Assembly: GCA_003136335.1 (NCBI GenBank)
Contig: PLEA01000254.1
Location: 1-18,067 of the forward strand
From: Acidobacteriaceae bacterium
GTDB taxonomy: Bacteria; Acidobacteriota; Terriglobia; Terriglobales; SbA1
DNA: 18,067 nucleotides
Direction: 5' to 3'
Of the stretch, positions 1-7,018 are shown in pieces. The position numbers and the translations under genes were made by a program. The notes beneath the pieces are model-generated. The model was not told where the DNA came from. It ran no database searches and saw only the letters and a program-made list of their open reading frames with translations. How positions within the stretch are numbered: the stretch's first letter is position 1; each line of letters opens with the position of its first letter.

Positions 1-971
1 CCATACATGTCGTGCATCTCAGGCATGGCTTTCACTTCGTCCATTAGCGCGCGGGCGTCGGCTTCGCGGCCGCTTTGCAAATAGGCATAGAACAGAAAGT
101 CCATGGCGTGGAATTGGTGGCCTTCGCCGCCCATGTGCATGGCGGCGGTTTTGCGGGTGGCGGCGATGGAGGCGAGGTTGGAGTTGATGTCGTCCTGCCA
201 GAGGCCGACGCGGGCGAAGATGTGCGAGGGCATGTGCAGGGCGTGCGGAGCGGCGGGCGCGACTTGGGCGTAACGGCGGGCGGCGGGAATGCCGAGTTGA
301 GCTAGTTGCGGTTTGTCGTAGGCATGGATTAGATAGTGCGCTACGCCGGGATGATCGGGCTCTGTGGCGAAGAGGTTTTCCAGAATCGCGGCAGCTGTTT
401 TGCGGTTGGCGAAGGTCTCGTCGTCGTGCGGCTCTGAAGCCAGCAACGAGAGCGCATAAAACGAGGCCGCTTCGTGATCGTCGGGATAGGACGTGTACAC
501 TTTTTTCATCGCGTCGGAGTAGGCTTTGGCGCGGGCCCGGTGGTCTGACTTTTCCGAGTCGCTGTAGAAGGCGCCGGTAGCGGCGATGAAGGCGTTTTCG
601 CGCGACGTGGCTTTCTGGGCCAGCTTCTTGGCTGTGTTCACCTCGGCGAGGCCGCGCGCGATTACCTTGGCATCGGGCTCGTTCCAAAGCTGATGCCAGA
701 GGCTCATGGCGATGCCCCAGTGTGCCATCGCGCAGTTTGGGTCGTCCTTGGCGATCTGCAGGAATTCCTTTTCGGCTTCTTCGTACCAGAACGAGTGCAG
801 CAGTGCGACTCCGCGGGCGAAGGGCTTTTGGACCGCTGCGGCGCAGGAGATGGGGAAGTGGACGGTTCCGAGCTGAGTCTCGGTGAGGTCTTCGTGGTGT
901 TGGTGATCTTTGTCATCGTCGGCGAAGGCGAAGAGGAATACGAGCAGCAGAAGGCACGCTAGTTGTTTCAT
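1..971 (-). CDS. Exported TPR-like protein of unknown function (3' end cut by window)
   Basis: The minus-strand frame is open from the ATG at 971 to the window edge, giving 323 visible codons and no stop, so the C-terminus is missing. Residues 1-17 (MKQLACLLLLVFLFAFA) form a signal peptide. The mature start is an Asp/His-rich patch at about residues 18-28. Next comes a helical, TPR-like region: residues 57-95 include LLHSFWYEEAEKEF and AHWGIAMSLWHQLW, and later HPGVAHYLIHAYD and ALHMPSHIFARVGLW. These His- and Trp-rich helical motifs are what I associate with a family of exported TPR-like proteins in Acidobacteriota and other soil bacteria, with no known biochemical role. The start is the first ATG after the gene-free stretch and gives a good signal peptide. 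A weak GGGGTG precedes it. The protein is probably periplasmic. The gene is real, but its function is not assignable. Confidence 0.85.
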   Translation of the reverse strand, partial: MKQLACLLLLVFLFAFADDDKDHQHHEDLTETQLGTVHFPISCAAAVQKPFARGVALLHSFWYEEAEKEFLQIAKDDPNCAMAHWGIAMSLWHQLWNEPDAKVIARGLAEVNTAKKLAQKATSRENAFIAATGAFYSDSEKSDHRARAKAYSDAMKKVYTSYPDDHEAASFYALSLLASEPHDDETFANRKTAAAILENLFATEPDHPGVAHYLIHAYDKPQLAQLGIPAARRYAQVAPAAPHALHMPSHIFARVGLWQDDINSNLASIAATRKTAAMHMGGEGHQFHAMDFLFYAYLQSGREADARALMDEVKAMPEMHDMY

Positions 972-1471
972 GACACCCCACGAGTGATGTGATCGGGATT
1001 TTAGTCAAGGGGCTTGGCGGGGTCAAACGGGATGGAATCGCCAGCATATCTGGCGCAATATTTCTTGGATAACTCTTGGTTAAATTCCTTGGTTTGTTGT
1101 GGTTAAGCGTGGGAGATAGGGGAATTGTGTCCGCAAAATATTGAGGTATAACGACTTGCAGGTAAAATATTGCTGAATAAGGACTTAGCTGTGATGGCTG
1201 ATGGCTGAGGCGGGTTGCTGCCGGGGTTCTGGTGTTGGCGCACAAAGGCGAGTGTGCGCTTTCTGTATTTCACGGGAAAGGTTGTTCGTCACAGAAAGGG
1301 TGACTCTGCCTGTGGAGGACTGTGGAAAAGCGAAGGACGGGTGCTGTCGGAGTGGGCCAGGTGTTTCGCGGCGGCTGACGGGCAACGGGCAGGACCGAGA
1401 TTCTTCCGCCCCTCGCGTTCTCTCGGGGCCCGGAATGACAAGGCTTGGATGGGGACACTCGCGCTTGTGCT
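972..1471. other. 500-base gene-free stretch with AT-rich repeats
   Basis: No convincing gene lies here. The plus-strand frames running through it lack a ribosome site and recognisable protein features. It contains a small perfect hairpin at 1039-1055 (CGCCAG, 5-base loop, CTGGCG), three CTTGG words at 1064, 1075 and 1088, and two copies of an AT-rich 29-base repeat at 1135-1186. At about 1396-1440 a GC-rich segment ends in GGAATGACA, resembling the dispersed GGATGACA repeats near 8270 and 9284. Promoter elements for the leftmost gene should lie in the left part, but none could be placed with confidence. Confidence 0.6.
1135..1186. repeat. Two tandem copies of a 29-base AT-rich motif
   Basis: Two copies of the pattern AAAATATTG-N4-ATAA-N-GACTT start at 1135 and 1164, a period of 29 bases. 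Every fixed position is identical in both copies, and only the spacer bases differ. A weaker relative (CAATATTT then ATAAC and CTTGG) sits at 1056-1079. The repeat is in the gap upstream of the TPR-like gene that ends at 971 on the minus strand. Confidence 0.6.
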
Positions 1472-4009
1472 TCATTCGGTGCGGAGAGCGTTCATGGGTT
1501 CGATGCTGGCGGCGCGTTTGGCGGGGATGAATCCGGCAATGGCCGCGAAGGCGGAGAGGATCAAGACTGCCGCTGCGAGAGTGATCGGATCGTAAGTGTG
1601 CACGCCGTAGAGTTGACTTGCCATCAAGTGACCGCCCAGCAGGGCGACTGGGATACCGATGGCGAGCCCGATTCCTACCTGCCAGGACGCGCCCCGGAGC
1701 ACGAGAGCAACAACGTTGCCGCGGTCGGCGCCGAGGGCCATACGCAGGCCGATTTCGCTGGTGCGGCGAGCTACGGAGTAGGCCGTAATGGCATACAAAC
1801 CGACAGATGCCAGCACGAGGGCCAGCAATCCGAACAAGGCGGTCAGGCGACCAATGAGCCGTTCCTGGTTGAAGTTTCCGGCGACCTGATAGTCGAGCGA
1901 TTTGAAGTCGAGAACGGTGAGATTGGGATTGAGATTGGCGAGAGTGCGGCGAACCAGCGATTCCAGGCTGGCGGCGTCGCCGGTGAAGCGGATGGTCATG
2001 GAGTTGGGGAACAGGGAGCGAGTCTCGGCTGTGATGGCGCTGCGCTCTTTGATCGTCTTATTGAACTGAGTCATGGGGCGGAAGTACATGGAGCGCACCG
2101 GATCACGCGGGTTGGTGTATTTGGCGTCGGCGACGATGCCGACGATTTCGTAGTCGGTGGAGTACTTCTGATCGAAGGTTCCGAAATGACGGCCGATGGG
2201 GTCTTCGTTGGGAAAGAACTTTTTGACGAACGCCTGGTTGACGACTGCAACCATGCGAGACGAGGCGGTGTCCTGTTCGGTGAAGCCGCGGCCGCGAAGG
2301 ACGGGCTGGCCGATGGTCTCAAAGAAATGCGGGCTGACGCGATCCCACGATGAGCCGTTTTGCGCATCTGGGGCCGGGGCGGGGCGGCCTTCAACAAATA
2401 CACCTTCGCCCCAGTTATTGCCCTCCAGCGTGCTATACAGGGCCAAGCCAGCGCTCTGAACGCCGGGAAGAGCCGAGAATTCGCGTTCCAGTTGCTCGTT
2501 GAAAGCCGGGACTGTGGCGACGGTGTAGCCGGCGCCCGCGGGGTCAAAGTGGAAGACGTAGCGGTTGGCGGTGGCGATGCCGAAGTTCTGATGCTCAAGG
2601 TTGCGCAGGCTCTGCGTGAGCAAGCCGGCGCCGACCAGCAGAACGAGCGACAGGGCAGCCTGAAACACGATGAGCGACTTCTGTGGCAGAGAAGATCGAT
2701 CTCGCGTGCTGCGGTTCACTCCGCGCAAGGCTTCGGCTGGATCGGAGTGCGAGGTGATCCATGCGGGCACGATTCCGAAAACGATTCCCGTGAGGAGCGA
2801 CAGGGCAAAAGCGAAGCCGAGGACGACCAGGGACGGGCTGGCCTGGATGGGCAGGTGGGGCGAGTCGGGGAAAGCGAGAGCCAGGATCATACGCGCGCCG
2901 GCGTAGGCTAGCGCGATACCGACGACTCCGCCGGCGCAGCCCAGCAATAGGCTCTCGACCAACATCTGACGGATGAGGCGGGATCGCGCTGCGCCCAGGG
3001 CCATGCTGATGGAAGTTTCGGCTCGACGGTTGGCACCTTTGGCCAGCAGAAGGTTCGCGATATTGGCGCAGGCCACCAGCAGAACCAGGCCGGAGATCGC
3101 CATCAGCAAGTGCAGGCCGCTGCCCGCTTCCTGCTGCATGTTTTGGATTCCGGCGCCAGCGGGCGTCACCACAACGTGCTGTTTGGGAATCTGCGTTTGA
3201 TTTCCGTTGATGGTGTAGGCCGTTTGTGTTGCCAGCCACTGGCGCAGGCTGTTGGAGAGTTTGGCCTGCAGGCTGCCGGGATTGATGCCAGGTTTAAGGC
3301 GTCCCAGAACGTAGAGCCAGTTGGTGTCGGGCTGTTTCAGAATGCTGGTCTCGCCTTCCAGAATTGGTTCGTCGTTGAGCGGAATCCAGAGGGCGGGCGG
3401 GTTGCTGTCCATCCGGTCACCGAAGAAGCCGGGAGGAGAGATGCCGACGATCGTGATCGGCTTGTTCTGGATGTAAAACGTGGCGCCGATCACGCTGGGA
3501 TCGGCAGCGTGGGCGGCTTGCCAGGCCTGGTAGCTGAGCACCGCCACAGGCGCTGCGCCCGGGCTGTCATCCGAGGGCAGAAGCATGCGGCCGGCATACG
3601 CCCCTAAGCCGAAGGTTGAGAAGTAGTTGCCGGAGACGTATTCGGCGTTTTCGGCCTTCGCGGGCGCGGCTCCGGTCCGGACATTCATGGTGTTGTGTCC
3701 GGACTGGAAAGCGGCCGCTTGTTCGAACTCCGGCGTGGACTCCTGGAAGTGGCGATACAGATCGTAAGAGAAGAGGTCGAAATCGCCGTTGTCGTTCATG
3801 AAGCCGCCATTGACGCAGCAGTCGTCGAGGTCGCCAATGCGGTACAAACTTGCGGGATTGGTGACCGGGAGAGATTTGAGCAGAATGGCGTGGACCAGAG
3901 TGAATATGGCGGTATTCGCTCCGATGCCGAGCGAGATGGTAAGGATTACCGTGGCGGCGAAGGCCGGCGACTTCCGAAATTGGCGCAGCGCAAGTTTGAA
4001 ATCGTACAT
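1472..4009 (-). CDS. Acidobacterial-type duplicated orphan permease (MacB/FtsX family)
   Basis: This 845-residue membrane protein has the architecture of a duplicated ABC permease: TM1 at about residues 17-40, a MacB-type periplasmic domain at 45-290, FtsX-type TM bundle 1 at 300-420, TM segment 447-466, a second periplasmic domain at 480-715, and FtsX bundle 2 at 720-832. The duplication shows in the paired cytoplasmic motifs SMALGAARSRLIRQMLVES (335-353) and GLRMALGADRGNVVALVLR (754-772). CCVNGGF (64-70) and LFSYDLYRHF (79-88) match what I know of the acidobacterial duplicated orphan permeases. No ATPase gene is adjacent, hence orphan. Substrate and partner are unknown; efflux or lipoprotein export is inference only. 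The frame stays open up to 4153, but that extension covers a terminator hairpin, so the internal ATG at 4009 (MYDFKLALRQFRKSP) was chosen. Confidence 0.93.
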   Translation of the reverse strand: MYDFKLALRQFRKSPAFAATVILTISLGIGANTAIFTLVHAILLKSLPVTNPASLYRIGDLDDCCVNGGFMNDNGDFDLFSYDLYRHFQESTPEFEQAAAFQSGHNTMNVRTGAAPAKAENAEYVSGNYFSTFGLGAYAGRMLLPSDDSPGAAPVAVLSYQAWQAAHAADPSVIGATFYIQNKPITIVGISPPGFFGDRMDSNPPALWIPLNDEPILEGETSILKQPDTNWLYVLGRLKPGINPGSLQAKLSNSLRQWLATQTAYTINGNQTQIPKQHVVVTPAGAGIQNMQQEAGSGLHLLMAISGLVLLVACANIANLLLAKGANRRAETSISMALGAARSRLIRQMLVESLLLGCAGGVVGIALAYAGARMILALAFPDSPHLPIQASPSLVVLGFAFALSLLTGIVFGIVPAWITSHSDPAEALRGVNRSTRDRSSLPQKSLIVFQAALSLVLLVGAGLLTQSLRNLEHQNFGIATANRYVFHFDPAGAGYTVATVPAFNEQLEREFSALPGVQSAGLALYSTLEGNNWGEGVFVEGRPAPAPDAQNGSSWDRVSPHFFETIGQPVLRGRGFTEQDTASSRMVAVVNQAFVKKFFPNEDPIGRHFGTFDQKYSTDYEIVGIVADAKYTNPRDPVRSMYFRPMTQFNKTIKERSAITAETRSLFPNSMTIRFTGDAASLESLVRRTLANLNPNLTVLDFKSLDYQVAGNFNQERLIGRLTALFGLLALVLASVGLYAITAYSVARRTSEIGLRMALGADRGNVVALVLRGASWQVGIGLAIGIPVALLGGHLMASQLYGVHTYDPITLAAAVLILSAFAAIAGFIPAKRAASIEPMNALRTE

Positions 4010-4073
4010 ATTAGGTCCACCCCAGGGGGTATGGACGGGAGGATAGCGGAAGAGTGAGCAGGAGGGGTACGAA

Positions 4074-4107
4074 GAAAAAGCCCCTCGCTTGCGCGAGAGG
4101 CTTTTTC
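4074..4107 (-). terminator. Intrinsic terminator of the ompA-domain gene
   Basis: A 14-base stem pairs 4075-4088 (AAAAAGCCCCTCGC) with 4093-4106 (GCGAGAGGCTTTTT), with one mismatch and a four-base loop. Read on the minus strand it ends in a T-rich run. It lies 48 bases past the stop of the OmpA-domain gene and upstream of the permease start at 4009. It therefore separates the two genes, although read-through or a promoter in the remaining 65 bases is possible. Confidence 0.85.
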
Positions 4108-4154
4108 CGGGGGAGGGACTTGCGGGCGAGGCGCCCTTTGGTCCCAAACTCAAC

Positions 4155-5045
4155 TTACTTGGGCTGCTGCTGTTGATCGACGGTCGTGGCAGGGGCTCCG
4201 GTGTTGGCGGAAAGCTGCTCCAGGTCGTTCTTCAGAAGGCTGATTTCGACGCGGCCTCCGCTCATGCGCTTGGTCTTCGTGGTTTCATCGGTCGTGGGAG
4301 CAGGGGCATTGCCCATGCCGACGAGGTAGATGCGATAGACGGGAATCTCGTGGTTGAGGACGAGGTAGCGAACCACCGACTCGGCCATCTTCTGCGAGTT
4401 CGAAATTGCGGTCTGCGCCTTGCCGGACGAGAAGCCCTGAACTTCAATGATGTAACCGCGCTGGCCTTTTACGCCGCTGGCCATGGTGTCGAGAGCATCC
4501 TTGGCATTCTTGCTCAGGACGGTCTGGCCGGGACGGAAGCGGATTTCGGTCTGGTTCGAGGCCTTGTACTGGTCGATGTTGCCAACCACGGTCTCAACGG
4601 TCTGGACGCGGGCTGTGACCTGCTGCGCGCTCTGCTGCGCCGCGGTGGCCTTGTTTCCTGCGTCGACGGCGTGCTGATCGGCTAAATTGGCCTTGTCGGA
4701 GGCTAGCTTGATACCTTGCTGAGCGCGGGCGTCAGTGTCTTTGATGGCCCTGCCGTTGGAGGAGGTCAGCTCATCGAGCTCATTCACGCGGTCGCGGATC
4801 GGCTCGGTCTGGCGCTTGACGTAGTTCTTGCGGGCAAAGGGATTGACGCGTCCCCAGAAGCCTTCGCGGGACGGGGCGGCCAGAGGCGCTTTGCCGCTTG
4901 CGCTGCTAGTGTCGGTCGAGTTCGACTGAGTCTGTTGGGTGGCGGCAGGCTGAGTCTGGTCGGAGGTAGACGAGGTGGTCTGCGCGATGGCGGGGAAAGC
5001 GAGTACGGCGGCCAAGGGCAGGGCTAAGAATAGACGGTTGTTCAT
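4155..5045 (-). CDS. Exported OmpA-family protein with degenerate C-terminal domain
   Basis: This is a 296-residue envelope protein. Signal peptide residues 1-21 end in AFPAIA. A Ser/Thr/Gln-rich linker runs from about 22 to 60, then an Ala/Gln-rich helix likely to be a coiled coil at about 80-158. An OmpA-like C-terminal domain spans about 166-272 (IRFRPGQTVLS, IIEVQGFSSG, SQKMAESVVRYL, VYRIYLVGMG). The usual diaminopimelate-binding pair is absent: where GHTD is expected there is GFSS, and the Arg of LSxxRA aligns with Met220 beside Lys219. A Gln-rich tail ends the protein. It is probably periplasmic or at the outer membrane. Peptidoglycan binding is plausible for the family but doubtful here. 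GGAGGAA at 5053-5059, seven bases from the ATG, fixes the start. A terminator follows the gene, so it is likely a single-gene unit. Confidence 0.88.
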   Translation of the reverse strand: MNNRLFLALPLAAVLAFPAIAQTTSSTSDQTQPAATQQTQSNSTDTSSASGKAPLAAPSREGFWGRVNPFARKNYVKRQTEPIRDRVNELDELTSSNGRAIKDTDARAQQGIKLASDKANLADQHAVDAGNKATAAQQSAQQVTARVQTVETVVGNIDQYKASNQTEIRFRPGQTVLSKNAKDALDTMASGVKGQRGYIIEVQGFSSGKAQTAISNSQKMAESVVRYLVLNHEIPVYRIYLVGMGNAPAPTTDETTKTKRMSGGRVEISLLKNDLEQLSANTGAPATTVDQQQQPK

Positions 5046-5052
5046 AAAGGAC

Positions 5053-5059
5053 TTCCTCC
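5053..5059 (-). promoter_or_regulatory. Ribosome binding site of the ompA-domain gene
   Basis: The minus strand reads GGAGGAA seven bases before the ATG at 5045. It is a near-perfect Shine-Dalgarno sequence that supports this start. Confidence 0.75.
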
Positions 5060-5091
5060 AAAGTTTGGGGGAGCGTTTAGGCTCCAGCCCG

Positions 5092-5107
5092 GCACGCCTA
5101 GGCGTGC
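5092..5107. repeat. 16-base perfect palindrome in the ompA-domain gene leader
   Basis: GCACGCCTAGGCGTGC is identical to its reverse complement. It lies about 47 bases upstream of the OmpA-domain gene, in the divergent gap shared with the M20 peptidase. Two smaller hairpins follow: CAGCA-GTTT-TGCTG at 5144-5157, and GGTGCC/GGCACC at 5200-5220. It could be an operator, an RNA hairpin in the leader or a dispersed repeat. The sequence alone does not decide. Confidence 0.55.
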
Positions 5108-5327
5108 TTGAATTCGATTGCGCCCCTGAACGGTAAAGAAAGCCAGCAGTTTTGCTGAACTCGGCCCCGCGCTGACGCTACGCTTGGCCCTGAACTCTCG
5201 GTGCCCACGACGGTGGCACCTGTCTCTCCTACTACATGTGGGATGCCAAATCGGCCATTAAGGTTGAAAGGCTAAACGCTTGATTACTAAAGACATTGTA
5301 GCCGGATTCAGGATAGGAAGGTAGGGT

Positions 5328-6857
5328 ATGTGCAACCGGCAGGGTAATTTTGGGAAACCTGATATAAAAACTGCGTGGGAATCGACTCTTTTGAGGGAGG
5401 GACGATTGGGAGCTAATTGGCGACGGGGCGGGGTGCGGTGTGGAGTATTGCTGGGGATTACTGCTTGGATATTTTCTGGGTCGATCTGGGGCCAGGGGTC
5501 AGGGACGGCCTCGTCGCATATTCCTGCGGACCATCTACGACAGTATTCCGACCTGGCAGTGACGTGGATGCAGGAGTACTTGCGCATCGACACGACGAAT
5601 CCTCCTGGGAATGAAATGCGGGCGGTGACGTTCTACAAGAAGATTCTTGATCAGGAAGGGATTGAGAATCGGGTGTTCGAGTACACGGCGGGGCGAGGCG
5701 ATCTTTGGGCGCGAATTCCACATACAACAGCCCAGGGGAAACGGCCGATTGTTCTGCTGAACCATATGGATGTGGTGACCAGCGATGCGTCGCACTGGAA
5801 GGTGCCTCCATTCAGCGGGGAGATCAGGGACGGGTACCTGTGGGGGCGCGGGGCGCAGGACATGAAGGACGAAGGGCTGGCGCAACTGGTGGTGATGGTG
5901 ATGTTGAAACGCGAGAAGGTGGCGCTGGATCGCGACGTGATTTTTCTTGGCGTCGCGGATGAAGAGGCGGAGGGAACCGGGAGCGACTGGTTTATCGGAC
6001 ATCAGCGCGACTTGCTGGAGAATGCGGAGTTTCTGATTAATGAAGGTGGAGAGAATCTGCTGGAGAATGGCAAGGTGAAGTTTGTGGGCGTCGACGTGGG
6101 CGAGAAAACCACCTACTGGCTACATGTGGTGGCGCACGGCAGGCCGGGGCATGGGTCGCGGCCGAATCCGGACTCGGCGCCGAACCGGCTGGTGCGGGCG
6201 CTGGACCGGATTATTGCTTATCGGACGCCGTTGCAAGTGTTGCCGGTGGTGGATGAGTTTTTGCGGGACATGGCGCCGCAAGAACCGGCGGATCGAGCGG
6301 CGGAGTATCGCGATATTCGAAAGGCGATTGAGGACAAGAAATTTCAGGAGGAAGTGGAGAAGGACGAATCTCTAAACTTTCTTCTGCGCGACACGATTTC
6401 GCTGACGATGATGGGCGGTTCTGAGCAGACGAATGTGATTCCTCCGGAGGCGTGGGCGAATCTGGATGTGCGCATTCTGCCGGGAGGCGATCCGAAGGCG
6501 GTGCTGGCTGAGGTGCGGCGGATGGTGGGTGATCCGAACGTTACCGTCGAGCCGCTGAATGCGGAGTTTCGCGTGGCAAATTATTCAGGGACGAATAACG
6601 CGCTGTTTGCGGCGATTCGGGACGTATCCGCGAAGTATTTTCCAGGGACGCCGGTGGTGCCGCATATCACCAGCGGGTACACGGAGAACCAGCGATACCG
6701 GCCGCTGGGGATAAATGCGTACGGGTTCAATCCTTATACCGCGACTGAGAATGAGGGGAACACCGAGCATGGGAATGATGAGCGGATTCGGGTGGAGGAA
6801 GTTAGGCGGGGGCCGAGGGTGCTGTTTGATGTAGTGGCGGCCGTGGCGGAGCGGTGA
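5328..6857 (+). CDS. Exported M20-family metallopeptidase
   Basis: This is a zinc-dependent peptidase of the M20/ArgE/DapE/carboxypeptidase family. Numbered from the ATG at 5328 (509 residues), the metal-site residues are visible: HMDVV (H146, D148), GRGAQDMKDEG (D178), DEEAEGTGSDW (E212 catalytic base, E213 ligand), INEGGEN (E239) and HG near the C-terminus (H481). The dimerisation-domain signature GRPGHGSRPNPDSAPNRLV starts at about 271. A hydrophobic segment (CGVLLGITAWIFSG) precedes the enzyme domain, indicating export. The start is uncertain. ATG 5328 has AGGAAGG six bases upstream. TTG 5406, after GAGGGAGGGA, gives a much more typical signal peptide (MGANWRRGGVRCGVLL, 483 residues). The substrate is probably a peptide or amino-acid derivative. 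The gene stands alone on the plus strand and converges on the dGTPase-like gene. Confidence 0.93.
   Translation: MCNRQGNFGKPDIKTAWESTLLREGRLGANWRRGGVRCGVLLGITAWIFSGSIWGQGSGTASSHIPADHLRQYSDLAVTWMQEYLRIDTTNPPGNEMRAVTFYKKILDQEGIENRVFEYTAGRGDLWARIPHTTAQGKRPIVLLNHMDVVTSDASHWKVPPFSGEIRDGYLWGRGAQDMKDEGLAQLVVMVMLKREKVALDRDVIFLGVADEEAEGTGSDWFIGHQRDLLENAEFLINEGGENLLENGKVKFVGVDVGEKTTYWLHVVAHGRPGHGSRPNPDSAPNRLVRALDRIIAYRTPLQVLPVVDEFLRDMAPQEPADRAAEYRDIRKAIEDKKFQEEVEKDESLNFLLRDTISLTMMGGSEQTNVIPPEAWANLDVRILPGGDPKAVLAEVRRMVGDPNVTVEPLNAEFRVANYSGTNNALFAAIRDVSAKYFPGTPVVPHITSGYTENQRYRPLGINAYGFNPYTATENEGNTEHGNDERIRVEEVRRGPRVLFDVVAAVAER
5360..5368 (+). promoter_or_regulatory. Possible extended -10 promoter element for the M20 peptidase
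   Basis: TGATATAAA fits the extended -10 pattern TGnTATAAT. No good -35 lies 17 bases upstream. It would start transcription near 5375, inside the longest reading frame but 30 bases before the alternative TTG start at 5406. It is a single short match, so weak evidence. Confidence 0.3.
5393..5408 (+). promoter_or_regulatory. Ribosome site and alternative TTG start of the M20 peptidase
   Basis: GAGGGAGGGA at 5393-5402 ends three bases before an in-frame TTG at 5406. Starting here removes 26 residues and leaves a short basic N-terminus directly before the hydrophobic signal segment, as exported proteins usually have. The upstream ATG at 5328 also has a ribosome site, so both remain possible. 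Confidence 0.45.
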
Positions 6858-6862
6858 AGCTG

Positions 6863-7010
6863 CCAGTACCTCCGGCGCTAAGACCCCTGAGAAGTGTCAT
6901 AAAGCCTGCGTGACGGCTAAATTCCAGCAGCTCGAAACGCTGGCCAATGCATTATGAAAGAGCGCTCCGCTTCGAGCTATCGCAGCGTTGAAGCGCTGCG
7001 CCACCCAAAA
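6863..7010. repeat. Dispersed composite repeat between convergent genes (copy 1)
   Basis: The left end (CCAGTACCTCCGGCGCTAAG) and right end (CTATCGCAGCG through GCGCTGCGCCACCCAAAA, 6977-7010) both match the ends of the repeat at 13335-13577. The middles differ. The middle here has its own 8-base inverted pair, AGCTCGAA at 6929-6936 and TTCGAGCT at 6971-6978. It fills the gap between the M20 peptidase stop and the dGTPase-like stop. The palindromic right end could act as a two-way terminator or transcript stabiliser, as REP elements do elsewhere; that role is inferred. Confidence 0.6.
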
Positions 7011-7018
7011 GCATCCGT

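Noticed and set aside
19..687. 222-codon minus-strand open frame at the left edge
   Set aside because: It is very Arg-rich and out of frame with the TPR-like gene, which has a signal peptide and family motifs over the same bases.
1201..1595. Overlapping plus-strand open frames in the 972-1471 gap
   Set aside because: They have no ribosome site and no recognisable domain, run through repeat-like sequence and overlap the permease 3' end.
1445..2353. 302-codon plus-strand open frame opposite the permease
   Set aside because: It is antisense to a clear permease gene, its translation is low-complexity Gly/Glu/Asp-rich sequence typical of high-GC shadow frames, and no ribosome site was seen.
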